From NCBI RefSeq assembly GCF_002910905.1, contig NZ_NEUE01000309.1:10783-73811 (forward strand): a stretch of DNA of 63,029 nucleotides. Direction: 5' to 3'. Both the position numbers and the translations under genes were made by a program. The notes beneath the pieces are model-generated. The model saw only the letters and a program-made list of their open reading frames with translations. It was not told the DNA's origin and made no database searches. Of this stretch, positions 9,402-18,010 are shown one piece after another. Position 1 is the stretch's first letter. Each line of letters starts with the position of its first letter. The DNA is from Streptomyces sp. SM11. Its GTDB lineage: Bacteria; Actinomycetota; Actinomycetes; Streptomycetales; Streptomycetaceae.

Positions 9402-10481
9402 TCAGCCCGCGGTGGCGGGGGACTTCTTCGCTTCCTCGGGGATCGTGGTGTCCTCGCGGATCGCCTTCCACAGCTGATCCGCCTGCGGCTGGGCCGCGAT
9501 CACCCGGTTGTCGTCGATCTTGTCGTACTCCACCGGCAGCATGATCGTCTCCATCGAGGCCGGGTCGACGCCGTTCATCGAGCGGGCGAACTCCGCCAGC
9601 GAGGTGAGCGAGGCGAGTCCCGAGTCCGTGGTGAGCGACTTGGTGGCCGATTTGGCGATCTTGTACGAGTTCGCCGGACTGCCCAGCAGGTCCTGCGACT
9701 TGACCTCGCTCAGCAGGGCCATCAGGAACTGCTGCTGGAGCCCGATGCGGCCGAGGTCGCTGCCGTCGCCGATACCGTGCCGGGTCCGGACGTACGCCAG
9801 GGACTCGGTGCCGTTCAGCTTCTGCGGGCCCGCGGTGAGACTCAGCCCGGAGGCCTTGTCGTCGATGTCCTGCGGTACGTCGACGGTGACCCCGCCGATG
9901 GCGTCGACCAGGTCCTTGAACCCCGCGAAGTCGATCTCGAGGTAGTGGTCGATGCGGACGCCGGACATCTTCTCCACCGTCTTCACCACACAGGTCTGAC
10001 CGACCTGCGAGTAGACGGAGTTGAACATGACGCGTTCCTTGGCCGACACGGTGGATCCGTCGTCCCTGACGCACTCGGGCCGGGTCACCAGGGTGTCGCG
10101 CGGGATGGAGACGGCGACGGCCTTCGACCGGCCCTCCGGTATGTGCACCACCATCGCGGTGTCGGAGCGGGCGCCGCCGACGGCCCCGCCGCCGCCCAGC
10201 TCCTTGTTCTCCGCCCCGGCACGCGAGTCCGAGCCGAGGACCAGCAGGTTCTGCCCGCTGGTGGGAAGCTTCTCCGGGCGGTCCTCACCGAGCGCCTTGT
10301 TGATGTCGACGGCCTTGATGTTCCCGTCGAGCTGGCTGTAGAGCCAGTAGACGGTGCCGCCGCCGGCGAGCAGCAGGACGAGCAGGACACCGAGCGTGAT
10401 CTTGAGGCCGCGGCGGCGCTTGCGGGGTTTGGCGGCGCGTCGGGATGTGCGCGGGCCCGAAGGCATGACGTCGTTGCTCAT
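9402..10481 (-). CDS. LytR-CpsA-Psr (LCP) family cell-wall polymer ligase
   Basis: 359 residues from the ATG at 10481; an alternative ATG at 10466 differs by five residues. An Arg/Lys-rich cytoplasmic tail (RRAAKPRKRRRGLK) is followed by one membrane helix (ITLGVLLVLLLAGGGTVYWLY, about residues 33-53). The extracellular LCP domain follows, with NLLVLGSDSR, SDTAMVVHI, SIPRDTLV, the DHYLEIDFAGFKDLVDAIGGV block and the RTRHGIGDGSDLGRIGLQQQ motif. LCP proteins move teichoic-acid-like or arabinogalactan polymers from a lipid carrier to peptidoglycan. The wall-polymer operon 1.6 kb away is its likely partner. Confidence 0.9.
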   Translation of the reverse strand: MSNDVMPSGPRTSRRAAKPRKRRRGLKITLGVLLVLLLAGGGTVYWLYSQLDGNIKAVDINKALGEDRPEKLPTSGQNLLVLGSDSRAGAENKELGGGGAVGGARSDTAMVVHIPEGRSKAVAVSIPRDTLVTRPECVRDDGSTVSAKERVMFNSVYSQVGQTCVVKTVEKMSGVRIDHYLEIDFAGFKDLVDAIGGVTVDVPQDIDDKASGLSLTAGPQKLNGTESLAYVRTRHGIGDGSDLGRIGLQQQFLMALLSEVKSQDLLGSPANSYKIAKSATKSLTTDSGLASLTSLAEFARSMNGVDPASMETIMLPVEYDKIDDNRVIAAQPQADQLWKAIREDTTIPEEAKKSPATAG

Positions 10482-10820
10482 CCTGCAGGAGTCCCTTGTT
10501 CTCTTGGCCCGGTCGGGCGGTGTGGAGTGGGGGACTCGGGTGGGGCCGGTCCACGCGCGTGGGGGAGCTGAGCGTGCACTATAGACAGATTTTCGAATGT
10601 TGTGTAATTCTTCACGCGCTCTTCGGCTCTCGTACATGAGGGCCGCCCGTGGCGCGATGTGGCGGTGAATTCCTCCGCCACCTCGTCGTGCCGGGGAGCG
10701 CTGCACGACGGCCCGGACAGGGATTCTATGATGGGTGCTATCGGTCTGCCGCCCGTCCAGAACGCCGACGCGTTGCCCGGGGCGGGGCCGAGGAACTTCT
10801 GGGAAGGACGACCTCACGCC
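10482..10820. promoter_or_regulatory. divergent promoter spacer, LCP gene / beta-propeller gene
   Basis: This 339-base gap between divergently transcribed genes contains an AT-rich block near 10575-10612 (CTATAGACAG, then TTTTCGAATGTTGTGTAATT) that stands out from the surrounding GC-rich DNA. It should hold the promoters of both genes, but I cannot place -35 and -10 boxes for either one with confidence. If the downstream gene uses the earlier ATG at 10728, its spacer is shorter. Confidence 0.45.
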
Positions 10821-11960
10821 ATGCCGGTCAGATCCAAGCGCGCTGCCCGGAGAGGGGTCCCGCACCCGGGTGCCGAGGACCACGACGCCCTTGTGCGGAG
10901 CGACGCCCCCGCGCCTCTCCGCGTTCGTTCCACCGCAGGTGGCCGGTGGCTGGTCCTGGGCAAGGACGGCAGGCTCACTGCTTACGCGGTGGCCGCACAG
11001 GGACTGCTGCGCTGGACGGAGGAGTCACCCGGCGGCCCCCGGTGGACCGGCCCGGTGCTCATTCCGGCTCCGCATCTGACGCACCTGTCCGTGGCCCAGG
11101 GCGCCGACGGTTTCGTGCGCTTCGTCGGCCGCCGAGCCGTCGAGGGGGACCACGGCCAGGCCGTCGACCTGGTGAGCGCCACCCAGTTCCAGTCCGGCCG
11201 CCCCCTCACCGGATGGCGGTCGCTCGGGAACCAGCACAAGGAACCCGAGAAGGCGGCGCGCATCGGCATACCGTCGGCCGCGGTGGGCCGGTCCGGCGCG
11301 CTCCACGTCTTCGTGCGGAACGCGAACGGAAGTCTCGTCATGCGGCGCGAGACCGCGGGCGGCAGCTGGCAGGGATGGCAGGACCTGAAGACCGGACGGA
11401 TCCGGGACGGAGCTGCCGTGGCCGCCACCTCGACCGGTCGCGTGGAGGTGGTCGCCCCCGGGGACGGTCTGACGGTGCGCTGGACCCAGAGCGAGCCCGA
11501 GGGCGCCTTCCAACGCGACCAGGACATTCCGTTCGGCCATGCCGCAGGAAGCGCCGTCGCACTGGAGACCGCGCCGGAACGGATGACGTTCTACTGGGCG
11601 GACGAGGGCACGGGCGGCGTAGTGGCGTACCGCCCGGGCACCTGGGCCATCTCCCTGGGCGGTGCGGCCTCGAACGTCCCGGTCGCAGCCCTGCGCGCCG
11701 TGCTCGACGGCTACGACTGCACGGTGCTCGCCCACCGGGGCCACGACGGCCAGGTCATGCTGGCGGCCTGCGGTACGGAGAACGAGGGCGGCGGCGTGTG
11801 GTGGTCGCCCACCGGCGAGAACTGCGCGGGCGGTCCGGCGCTCGCCCACGACGTGTACGGGCGGGTGGTGCTGGCCCTGATCGGCGAGGACGGCGCCCTG
11901 CACGTCGCCCGTCAGAGGCGCGAGCCCGGTCTCGCCCTGGAGCCGTCCGTACGGGTGTGA
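10821..11960 (+). CDS. Beta-propeller (lectin-like) protein of unknown function
   Basis: 379 residues from the ATG at 10821 (AAGGA twelve bases upstream); ATG 10728 is a possible longer start. There is no signal peptide or membrane helix. The protein is built of repeated strands ending in Trp or Gly motifs (GGRWLVLGKDGRLTAY, VGRSGALHVFVRNANGSL, STGRVEVVAPGDGLTVRWT, GEDGALHVARQ), a pattern seen in PLL-like and sialidase-like lectin propellers. It lies between the LCP ligase and the wall-polymer operon, and similar propellers are often found beside such loci, so glycan binding is a reasonable inference. No catalytic residues are evident. Confidence 0.65.
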   Translation: MPVRSKRAARRGVPHPGAEDHDALVRSDAPAPLRVRSTAGGRWLVLGKDGRLTAYAVAAQGLLRWTEESPGGPRWTGPVLIPAPHLTHLSVAQGADGFVRFVGRRAVEGDHGQAVDLVSATQFQSGRPLTGWRSLGNQHKEPEKAARIGIPSAAVGRSGALHVFVRNANGSLVMRRETAGGSWQGWQDLKTGRIRDGAAVAATSTGRVEVVAPGDGLTVRWTQSEPEGAFQRDQDIPFGHAAGSAVALETAPERMTFYWADEGTGGVVAYRPGTWAISLGGAASNVPVAALRAVLDGYDCTVLAHRGHDGQVMLAACGTENEGGGVWWSPTGENCAGGPALAHDVYGRVVLALIGEDGALHVARQRREPGLALEPSVRV

Positions 11961-11964
11961 CGGC

Positions 11965-12005
11965 GACGGCGGGAGCACCGTCCCCTCGGGGGCGCTCCCG
12001 CCGTT
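11965..12005. terminator. bidirectional terminator between convergent genes
   Basis: ACGGCGGGAGC (11966-11976) pairs with GCTCCCGCCGT (11994-12004), extended by a G-T pair at the base. It lies just after the propeller gene stop (11960) and 62 bases beyond the end of the opposite-strand glycosyltransferase gene, so it can serve both. Confidence 0.7.
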
Positions 12006-12067
12006 CACGTTTCTGCTCCCGCCCGCGCGGGGTGTTCCCCGCCCGCGGGAGCGTCCTGACCGAGGGC

Positions 12068-14074
12068 TCAGGTGAGGAGCTTCAGCCCGATCGACAGGTA
12101 GTTGCTGTCCGTGTAGTACGGGTGGAAACGCACCGAACGGCCCTGCGGTGTGGCGACCACCCGCTGCGGGAAGACGTTCACGGGCTTTCGCTGCACGATG
12201 TCGTCGGCGAAGCGGCCGATCCGCAGCCGGTGCGCGGTGCCCGAGACCGTCAGATTCGCCGGGATGCTCAGGGAGAGGTCCCAGATGCTGTCCAGCTCGA
12301 TCATCCGGTCGCCGTACTGCAGGATATCGATGGTGAAGCTGGCGCCGCCGTTGGAGAACGCGCAGGGGATCGTGAAGAACGACTCCTTGTTCTTCCGGCT
12401 CTGCGCGATGACGTGCGCGCCGTGCCCGTCGGCGTCGACCTGGGGGCCGCCCTGCGCGGCGGCGACTCCCAGCGCGAACATCTGCACGTTGAGATGCGAA
12501 TCCGCCGTCTCGATCCCGAGTACCTCCGCGTGCGCGGGAACCTCGCGGGAGACGATCTGGAGATATCCGCCGTCGGGCGAGCGCGTGAACGACCGGAAGC
12601 GCACCGGGGAGGAGCTCGCGCCGGAGATGAGCGAGTTCGCGGACTGCTGGAGTTCCTTGATCTTGATGCGGCGCATCACCCCGTCGTCCTCGCGGCGGAG
12701 GAGGACGTTCCAGGTCCCGGTGGCCAGCCGGAGCTGCCCGGGGATCGCCGCGTAGTGCCCGTTGGCCGTCTGCTCCGCGGGGCCCGTCATCAGGGCCTGC
12801 CGGCCGTCCGCCGCGTTCACGCACAGGACGGTGAAGCGGTGGCCGGCGGCCCGGGTCGGGTCGACGACGAGTTCGAGGTCCCCCGAGGAGGTGGCCCGGC
12901 ACAGTGCCTCGGGGCGGTAGTCGCGGGCCGTGAGCAGCCTGGCGAGGTACGTCTCGTAGGTGATGGCCTGTGACTCGTTGCTGTAGTCGCGTGCCTTCTC
13001 GACCGCGTTGGCGCCCATCTGCGCCCGGGTCTCGGCGTCGCCCATGAGCCAGTCGAGGTTCTTGGCGAACGTCTCCGTGTCGCCCACGGGGGACAGCGCC
13101 CCGTCCACACCGTCGGAGATGATCTCCGACGGACCGTGCGGGCCGGCGGTGCTGAGTACCGGGACGCCACAGGTCATGGCCTCCACGATCGTCAGTCCGA
13201 AGGTCTCGTCCGTCGAGGTCGAGGTGTGCAGCGCCGACTTGGCCAGCTCCTCACGGAGGTGCTTCGTGTGCCCCATGAGGAGGATGCGCTCGCTCGCGCC
13301 CATGTCGTCGATGAGCTTGCGGAGCTTCGGCTTCTCCGCACCGCTTCCGTAGATGCGCAGGGTCCAGTCGGGGTACTTCGTGCCCAGTCGCCCGAAGGCG
13401 TCGACGAGGAGGTCGAACCGCTTCCAGTCGACCATGCGCCCCGACGCGGTGACGATGCGCGACTCACGTACGTCGGACCGCATGAACGTGCTGGTTACCG
13501 CGTTGGGAACGGCGTGGAAGTCGGTGCCGACCGCCCCGTAGGCGTCCCGGTGCGTCTGGGCGTCCCTCGACGTCACCGTGACGAAGCCGTCCAGCTGCGG
13601 GATGGCGAGGTCCAGCATCTGCCGCGAGGCGCGGCTCTGGTGGTGGTAGTGCGTGTGCGCCTGACCCAGCGTGACGTATCCGTCAGTGCCCAGAGCGGCC
13701 ACGAGTGCGATGGTGCTCGGCGACGTCGCGATCACGACGTCGGCATCGGCGCTCTTCAGGTACTCGGCGGCACGCTCGTCCACGAGCCTGCTGTAGCGGT
13801 TCTTGTCGTCGGGCTTCCACCCGGCGCCGGGGCAGTGCTCGGTGGCGGCCCGGTGCAGCGGATGGGTGAGGTCCGGCGAGCCGTCACGGGTGTCGACGAG
13901 GGTGCGCAGGGTGATGGACGGGTCGAACCGCAGCGGCGGGACGTCGTGGTACTGGAAGGTGCTCACCAGCTCGACCTCGTGCTGCCGGGCGGCGAGGGAG
14001 TTGGCGAGCGTCTGCGTGGCGACGGACGTACCGGACTGCCCGTACGCGCTGTACATCAGGAATGCGATCTTCAC
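12068..14074 (-). CDS. GT4-type glycosyltransferase with C-terminal beta-sandwich domain
   Basis: 668 residues from a GTG at 14074, which follows a GGGGGG Shine-Dalgarno. Residues 1-385 form a GT-B glycosyltransferase of family 4: MKIAFLMYSAYGQSG at the N-terminus, ASGRMVDWKRFDLLVDAF at the start of the second lobe, and the nucleotide-sugar site TFGLTIVEAMTCGVPVLST. The remaining 280 residues are beta-rich with no obvious catalytic motif and may bind the polymer or assemble the complex. It is the last gene of a three-gene operon with the cytidylyltransferase/reductase and the TagF-like polymerase, so it probably adds sugars to a polyol-phosphate wall polymer at the cytoplasmic face. Confidence 0.85.
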   Translation of the reverse strand: MKIAFLMYSAYGQSGTSVATQTLANSLAARQHEVELVSTFQYHDVPPLRFDPSITLRTLVDTRDGSPDLTHPLHRAATEHCPGAGWKPDDKNRYSRLVDERAAEYLKSADADVVIATSPSTIALVAALGTDGYVTLGQAHTHYHHQSRASRQMLDLAIPQLDGFVTVTSRDAQTHRDAYGAVGTDFHAVPNAVTSTFMRSDVRESRIVTASGRMVDWKRFDLLVDAFGRLGTKYPDWTLRIYGSGAEKPKLRKLIDDMGASERILLMGHTKHLREELAKSALHTSTSTDETFGLTIVEAMTCGVPVLSTAGPHGPSEIISDGVDGALSPVGDTETFAKNLDWLMGDAETRAQMGANAVEKARDYSNESQAITYETYLARLLTARDYRPEALCRATSSGDLELVVDPTRAAGHRFTVLCVNAADGRQALMTGPAEQTANGHYAAIPGQLRLATGTWNVLLRREDDGVMRRIKIKELQQSANSLISGASSSPVRFRSFTRSPDGGYLQIVSREVPAHAEVLGIETADSHLNVQMFALGVAAAQGGPQVDADGHGAHVIAQSRKNKESFFTIPCAFSNGGASFTIDILQYGDRMIELDSIWDLSLSIPANLTVSGTAHRLRIGRFADDIVQRKPVNVFPQRVVATPQGRSVRFHPYYTDSNYLSIGLKLLT

Positions 14075-14109
14075 AGGTCCCCCCGGGATCGGTGGCCATG
14101 AGGCCCGGC

Positions 14110-15606
14110 TCAGTCGGAATGACTCTCGGAGTGGTTCAGGACCTGCGAGAGAGCGGATTCGAAGGCGGAGTCGGGCGCCGACGTCGGGTCCTGCCGCCGC
14201 ACGTCGATCACATGCCCCGTCATCGTGGAGAGAAGCACGTCGAGCGAGCTGCGCGCGACCTCCTCCGACGAGAGCAGGGACCCCTCCGGCTCCTGCCCGA
14301 ACGCCTTGGTGCGCATCGGGGTCGCGGTGCGCTCCGGGTTCACGCAGTTGACCCGGATGCCGTCCTCGGCCCATTCGTCCGACAGCGCCTGGGTGAGGTT
14401 GACCATGGCGGCCTTGGTGGAGGAGTACAGGCTGTACTCGGCGCGGCCGCGGGTGTAGCTGCTGGAGGTGAAGAGCAGCAGCTGTCCGGAGGTCTCGGCC
14501 AGGTACTTGTGCGAGGTACGGGCGATGTTCACGGGCGCGAGGTAGTTGACCTCCATCGCCTCGCGGACGGTGGCGTTGTCGGCCTGGTCGAGCCTGCCGA
14601 TGCGCAGCACGCCCGCGGTGTTGACCACGTAGTCGATCCGGCCGGTCTCGGCGTAAGCGGTGGCGAAGGCCTCGTCCACGTGGTCGGGGTTCTCGACGTG
14701 GGTCCCGGTCGTGGAGCGTCCCAGCGCGTAGACGTTCGCCCCGTACTCCCGCGCTGTTCGGGCGATGTCGCCGCCGATCCCGTACGAGCCGCCGAAGACG
14801 AGCATGGTGCGGCCCGCCAGCCGGTCCCGGTAGAACTCCTCGCCGCTGTGCGCAGGGGCCGCAGTGGAGGCCAGCTGGAACAGCTTGTCGGCGATGAAGA
14901 CGTCGACGGGCTGGGTCACCTTCATGTTGTACTCGTCGCCCGTCACCACATGGACGGGGACGTCGGGCAGGTACTTCACGACGACCGAGCAGTCGTCGGT
15001 CGCCTGGAAGAACGGGTCCGCGGCCGCGTGTTCGTAGGCGGCGCGGATGGTGGAGAGCCAGAAACCCTGCGGGGTCTGTCCCCGCCGGAGCCGGGCGCGG
15101 TCGGGCACCTCGGTGATGAACTCCCCGTCGTTCCCGTGCGTCCGGGTGACGATCACGGTGTCGGACGACGGGATGGCCACGTCGACGGCCCGGTAGCGCT
15201 CCAGCGCCTCCACGCATTCCTTGACCACACGCTGGGACAGCATCGGGCGCACGGCGTCGTGGAACAGCAGGTTGCAGTCCTGGTCGGCGCCGAGCCGCCC
15301 GGACACCGCCGCGATCGCGATGTTCGTCGTCTCACTGCGGGTGCCGCCCCCGGCCAGCACCGCCGACACCTTGCGCAGCCCCGCCCCGGCGACGATCTTC
15401 TCGGCCTCCGGCACATGGCTCGGCGTCATCAGAACGATGACGTCGTCGATGTCCGGAGCGTTCTCGAAGACCCGCAGGGTGTGCTCCAGGATGGGCCTCC
15501 CCGCGATCTTCAGAAGCTGCTTCGGGATGGCGAGCCCGATGCGCTGCCCGGTGCCACCGGCGAGGACAACGGCGACTGTACGGCGACGGGTGGCGCGCGT
15601 GGTCAA
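14110..15606 (-). CDS. Bifunctional cytidylyltransferase / SDR reductase (TarIJ- or Bcs1-like)
   Basis: 498 residues from a TTG at 15606, chosen because AGGAAGCAGGAA lies just upstream. Residues 1-235 are an IspD/TarI-type cytidylyltransferase: VAVVLAGGTGQRIGLAIPKQLL, HDAVRPMLS and RRGQTPQGFW. Residues 255-498 are a short-chain dehydrogenase: GGSYGIGGDIARTAREYG for NAD(P), NTAGVL, SSSY and the catalytic pair YSLYSSTKAA. The same fusion is known in Haemophilus Bcs1, which reduces ribulose 5-phosphate and couples it to CTP to give CDP-ribitol. I infer that CDP-ribitol or a related CDP-polyol is made here for wall polymer synthesis. It is cytosolic. Confidence 0.88.
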   Translation of the reverse strand: MTTRATRRRTVAVVLAGGTGQRIGLAIPKQLLKIAGRPILEHTLRVFENAPDIDDVIVLMTPSHVPEAEKIVAGAGLRKVSAVLAGGGTRSETTNIAIAAVSGRLGADQDCNLLFHDAVRPMLSQRVVKECVEALERYRAVDVAIPSSDTVIVTRTHGNDGEFITEVPDRARLRRGQTPQGFWLSTIRAAYEHAAADPFFQATDDCSVVVKYLPDVPVHVVTGDEYNMKVTQPVDVFIADKLFQLASTAAPAHSGEEFYRDRLAGRTMLVFGGSYGIGGDIARTAREYGANVYALGRSTTGTHVENPDHVDEAFATAYAETGRIDYVVNTAGVLRIGRLDQADNATVREAMEVNYLAPVNIARTSHKYLAETSGQLLLFTSSSYTRGRAEYSLYSSTKAAMVNLTQALSDEWAEDGIRVNCVNPERTATPMRTKAFGQEPEGSLLSSEEVARSSLDVLLSTMTGHVIDVRRQDPTSAPDSAFESALSQVLNHSESHSD

Positions 15607-15699
15607 GACGTTCCTGCTTCCTGTCGAGGATGAGGGGCGTACGAGTGGCCCGGACACGGAGCGTCCGGGCGACTGGGAGTGTGCGGAATCCGAGTGCGG

Positions 15700-17715
15700 T
15701 CAGGCCAGCTGACGCGGTTGCTGACCGGGGATGCCGGGGTCGTCCGGGTGCTCGACGGGGAAGTCCCGGATCCCGGACCGGTAGAGAGTGTTCGCGGCCT
15801 CGGCGAAGCGGACGGTCGACGGCGGGTTGTCCGGTCCCAGCAGGTATTCCTTGAGCTGTTCCCGGTAGGGGGCCATCACGTCCTGGTCGACGGAGAGCAT
15901 GGCGGTGAGCGCCGTCTCCAGACCGTTGCACTCGGCGTCGAGGAGGTACGAGGCGTACGCGGTGCGCTGCTCGTTCCGGAACTCGGCGTCGGGGAGCCCT
16001 TCGAGGTTGAAGATGGCGTACGGCTTGCGGGTCGCCACGAAGTCCGAGACCACGCTCGACATGTCCCCGATGAGCAGGTCGGAGTGGTTGAAGCAGTCGT
16101 ACAGCGTGGGCACCTTGTCGGTCACGACATGGTGCGCGTCGACGGGTAGCGAGTCCCAGTAGAGCGTGCCCGCCTGGTCGCGGAACTTGCGGATACGGGT
16201 GGTCCGCTCCGCCTCGGTCAGGTCCGGGTACTTGGAGCGGATGCCACGCTCCTGGAGCGCGGCGAGGCGCTTGTCGATCCGGGCCAGCCGGCGGGCCGCG
16301 GTCTTCGAGTCGAGGACCTTGCGTCCGAACCGGCGGGCGTTGTCCTCCTGGAGGAGCGTGATGATGCGCCGGTGTGCGGCTGCGGCCGCGGGCGAGCGGG
16401 TGCCGGTCAGCGGATGCGGCTTGTAGATGATCCGCAGCTGCTCCTTGTACGAGAGCAGGGTGCGTACGAGGTGCTCGCCGGCCGGGATGACGGAGGTGTA
16501 GCAGGCGTCGTCCGTCCAGCCCTCCCAGGTGGGGGCGTAGATGACGGTAGGTATCTCGTTGTCGACCGAACCCGTCCAGCGGCGCAGGGGCATCAGCTGC
16601 GGGCGCCCGACCTCCACGATCTGGTGGGCGGTCACCGCGTGCTTGATGCGCTCGTAGCGGTCGCGTCCGGCGCGTCCGGCCACCCAGATCTCGTCGAAGA
16701 CCTTGCTGACGCGGTTGCTGCTGGCCAGCTTGTCGCTGTCGCCGTGACCGATGAAGACGTGCTTGACCTCGTGCCGCTGGAGCATGTGCACGTTCTTTCC
16801 GGCGTTGCCGGGGTAGAGCGTGACGCGGAGCTCGGGCATCTCGACGCGGGCCAGGTACTCGGCCTTGGGCACGCAGATGACCGGTACGGAGGTGGCGTCC
16901 AGGAAGCGCAGGGTGGCCCGCTCGCGCAGCACGATGATGGGGCGCAGGTCCAGCTCCTCCAGCGACTCCAGCCACATGTTCACCTGGTACATGAAGTCGC
17001 GGGAGACGGCGGCGAACGTGAAGTACAGGGCGACCTGCGGCCGGTACTGCCCGAGCTGCCAGTTCAGCTCGTCGATGGCCTCGTCGGGCGTGGGCAGGAT
17101 CAGCGCGTTCCGGGCTCCGGGCAGCAGGACGAGCACGGCCAGGAAGGCGAGCCAGACCGTGGCGATCCCGCCGAAGGTCACGTACTTCCAGTCGTCCGTG
17201 GCGACGGTGCCGATCGCACCGGCCACCAGCGGGACGTCCAGGTGCAGCATCTTGCGGACGTGCTTGGTCGTCAGGAACGGGTGCGGCAGGCGGCGGATGC
17301 CCAGCGCTTCGAGGTCCAGCCCGCGCGTGGTGAAGGGCAGCGCCGCGCGTTCGGACTTGACCCGCTTGATCATCGCCCCGTAGACGAGCTGCAGCGTGAA
17401 GAGCAGCAGTAGCCCCACCGCCGTCATCTGGATGACGAACGAGTCGAGGTCGATGATGGTGCCGCAGAGTGCGAGCAGCAGGAACTGACGGATCAGGAAG
17501 CGGATGGTGAGCCCGAAGCGTGAGTCCCTCAGCCGTTCCAGGGTGGAGGACTCGGCGGAGTGCAGGAGCAGGTCGGCCAGGTAGCTGACGGCCGCCGCGA
17601 AGGCGAAGACGGGCAGCGACACCATCACGACCGCTGCCATCATCGCCACGAAGCTGAGCACCAGAGCAGCTGTGATCAGGACCCCCAGCACGGCCTGACG
17701 TTTTTGCTCGCCCAT
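15700..17715 (-). CDS. CDP-glycerol/ribitol polyol-phosphate transferase, TagF-like membrane polymerase
   Basis: 671 residues. The N-terminal 200 residues carry about six hydrophobic segments in three pairs (for example VLGVLITAALVLSFVAMMAAVV and TVWLAFLAVLVLLPG). The C-terminal part is a CDP-glycerol glycerophosphotransferase domain: KHVFIGHGDSDK, VGRPQ, TVIYAPTWEGW, IIYKPHPLTG and CFNHSDLLIGDMSSVVSDF, the GT-B core of TagF and TarL polymerases. It would polymerise CDP-activated glycerol or ribitol phosphate into wall teichoic acid. It is the first gene of the operon; the spacer upstream is AT-rich and probably holds the promoter. Unlike soluble TagF it carries its own membrane helices. Confidence 0.87.
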   Translation of the reverse strand: MGEQKRQAVLGVLITAALVLSFVAMMAAVVMVSLPVFAFAAAVSYLADLLLHSAESSTLERLRDSRFGLTIRFLIRQFLLLALCGTIIDLDSFVIQMTAVGLLLLFTLQLVYGAMIKRVKSERAALPFTTRGLDLEALGIRRLPHPFLTTKHVRKMLHLDVPLVAGAIGTVATDDWKYVTFGGIATVWLAFLAVLVLLPGARNALILPTPDEAIDELNWQLGQYRPQVALYFTFAAVSRDFMYQVNMWLESLEELDLRPIIVLRERATLRFLDATSVPVICVPKAEYLARVEMPELRVTLYPGNAGKNVHMLQRHEVKHVFIGHGDSDKLASSNRVSKVFDEIWVAGRAGRDRYERIKHAVTAHQIVEVGRPQLMPLRRWTGSVDNEIPTVIYAPTWEGWTDDACYTSVIPAGEHLVRTLLSYKEQLRIIYKPHPLTGTRSPAAAAAHRRIITLLQEDNARRFGRKVLDSKTAARRLARIDKRLAALQERGIRSKYPDLTEAERTTRIRKFRDQAGTLYWDSLPVDAHHVVTDKVPTLYDCFNHSDLLIGDMSSVVSDFVATRKPYAIFNLEGLPDAEFRNEQRTAYASYLLDAECNGLETALTAMLSVDQDVMAPYREQLKEYLLGPDNPPSTVRFAEAANTLYRSGIRDFPVEHPDDPGIPGQQPRQLA

Positions 17716-18010
17716 GGGCTGCCGACCCCTCCCTCGAATGATCTTGTGCGGCGCTGGCTACGTTGCCGGCCAGTAACAGGACTGCCGCACGTCACAGTGG
17801 GGCCGTGCCGCGGTGGTACTCCGATGCGGACGGTGCGTAAGGAACTTGTGAAGCATCCGATCAGACTTTAGACACTGACCGCGCTCAACAGAGAACTTTC
17901 AAGGGTTAAAAGTAGAACAATTGTCGTCTGTATATCGAACAGTTATGAACGGTTGGCGGTCACGTGATCGAATTGCGAGATCTACGCCACATCTGACGGT
18001 CGTGGTCGGC
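17716..18010. promoter_or_regulatory. AT-rich promoter spacer of the wall-polymer operon
   Basis: This spacer separates the TagF-like gene from the 3' end of the TagC-like gene. It has an unusually AT-rich core at about 17860-17960 with runs such as GGGTTAAAAGTAGAACAATTG and TGTATATCGAAC. Both neighbours are on the minus strand, so the promoter for the operon must lie here. I cannot choose between several possible -10 boxes. Confidence 0.5.
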
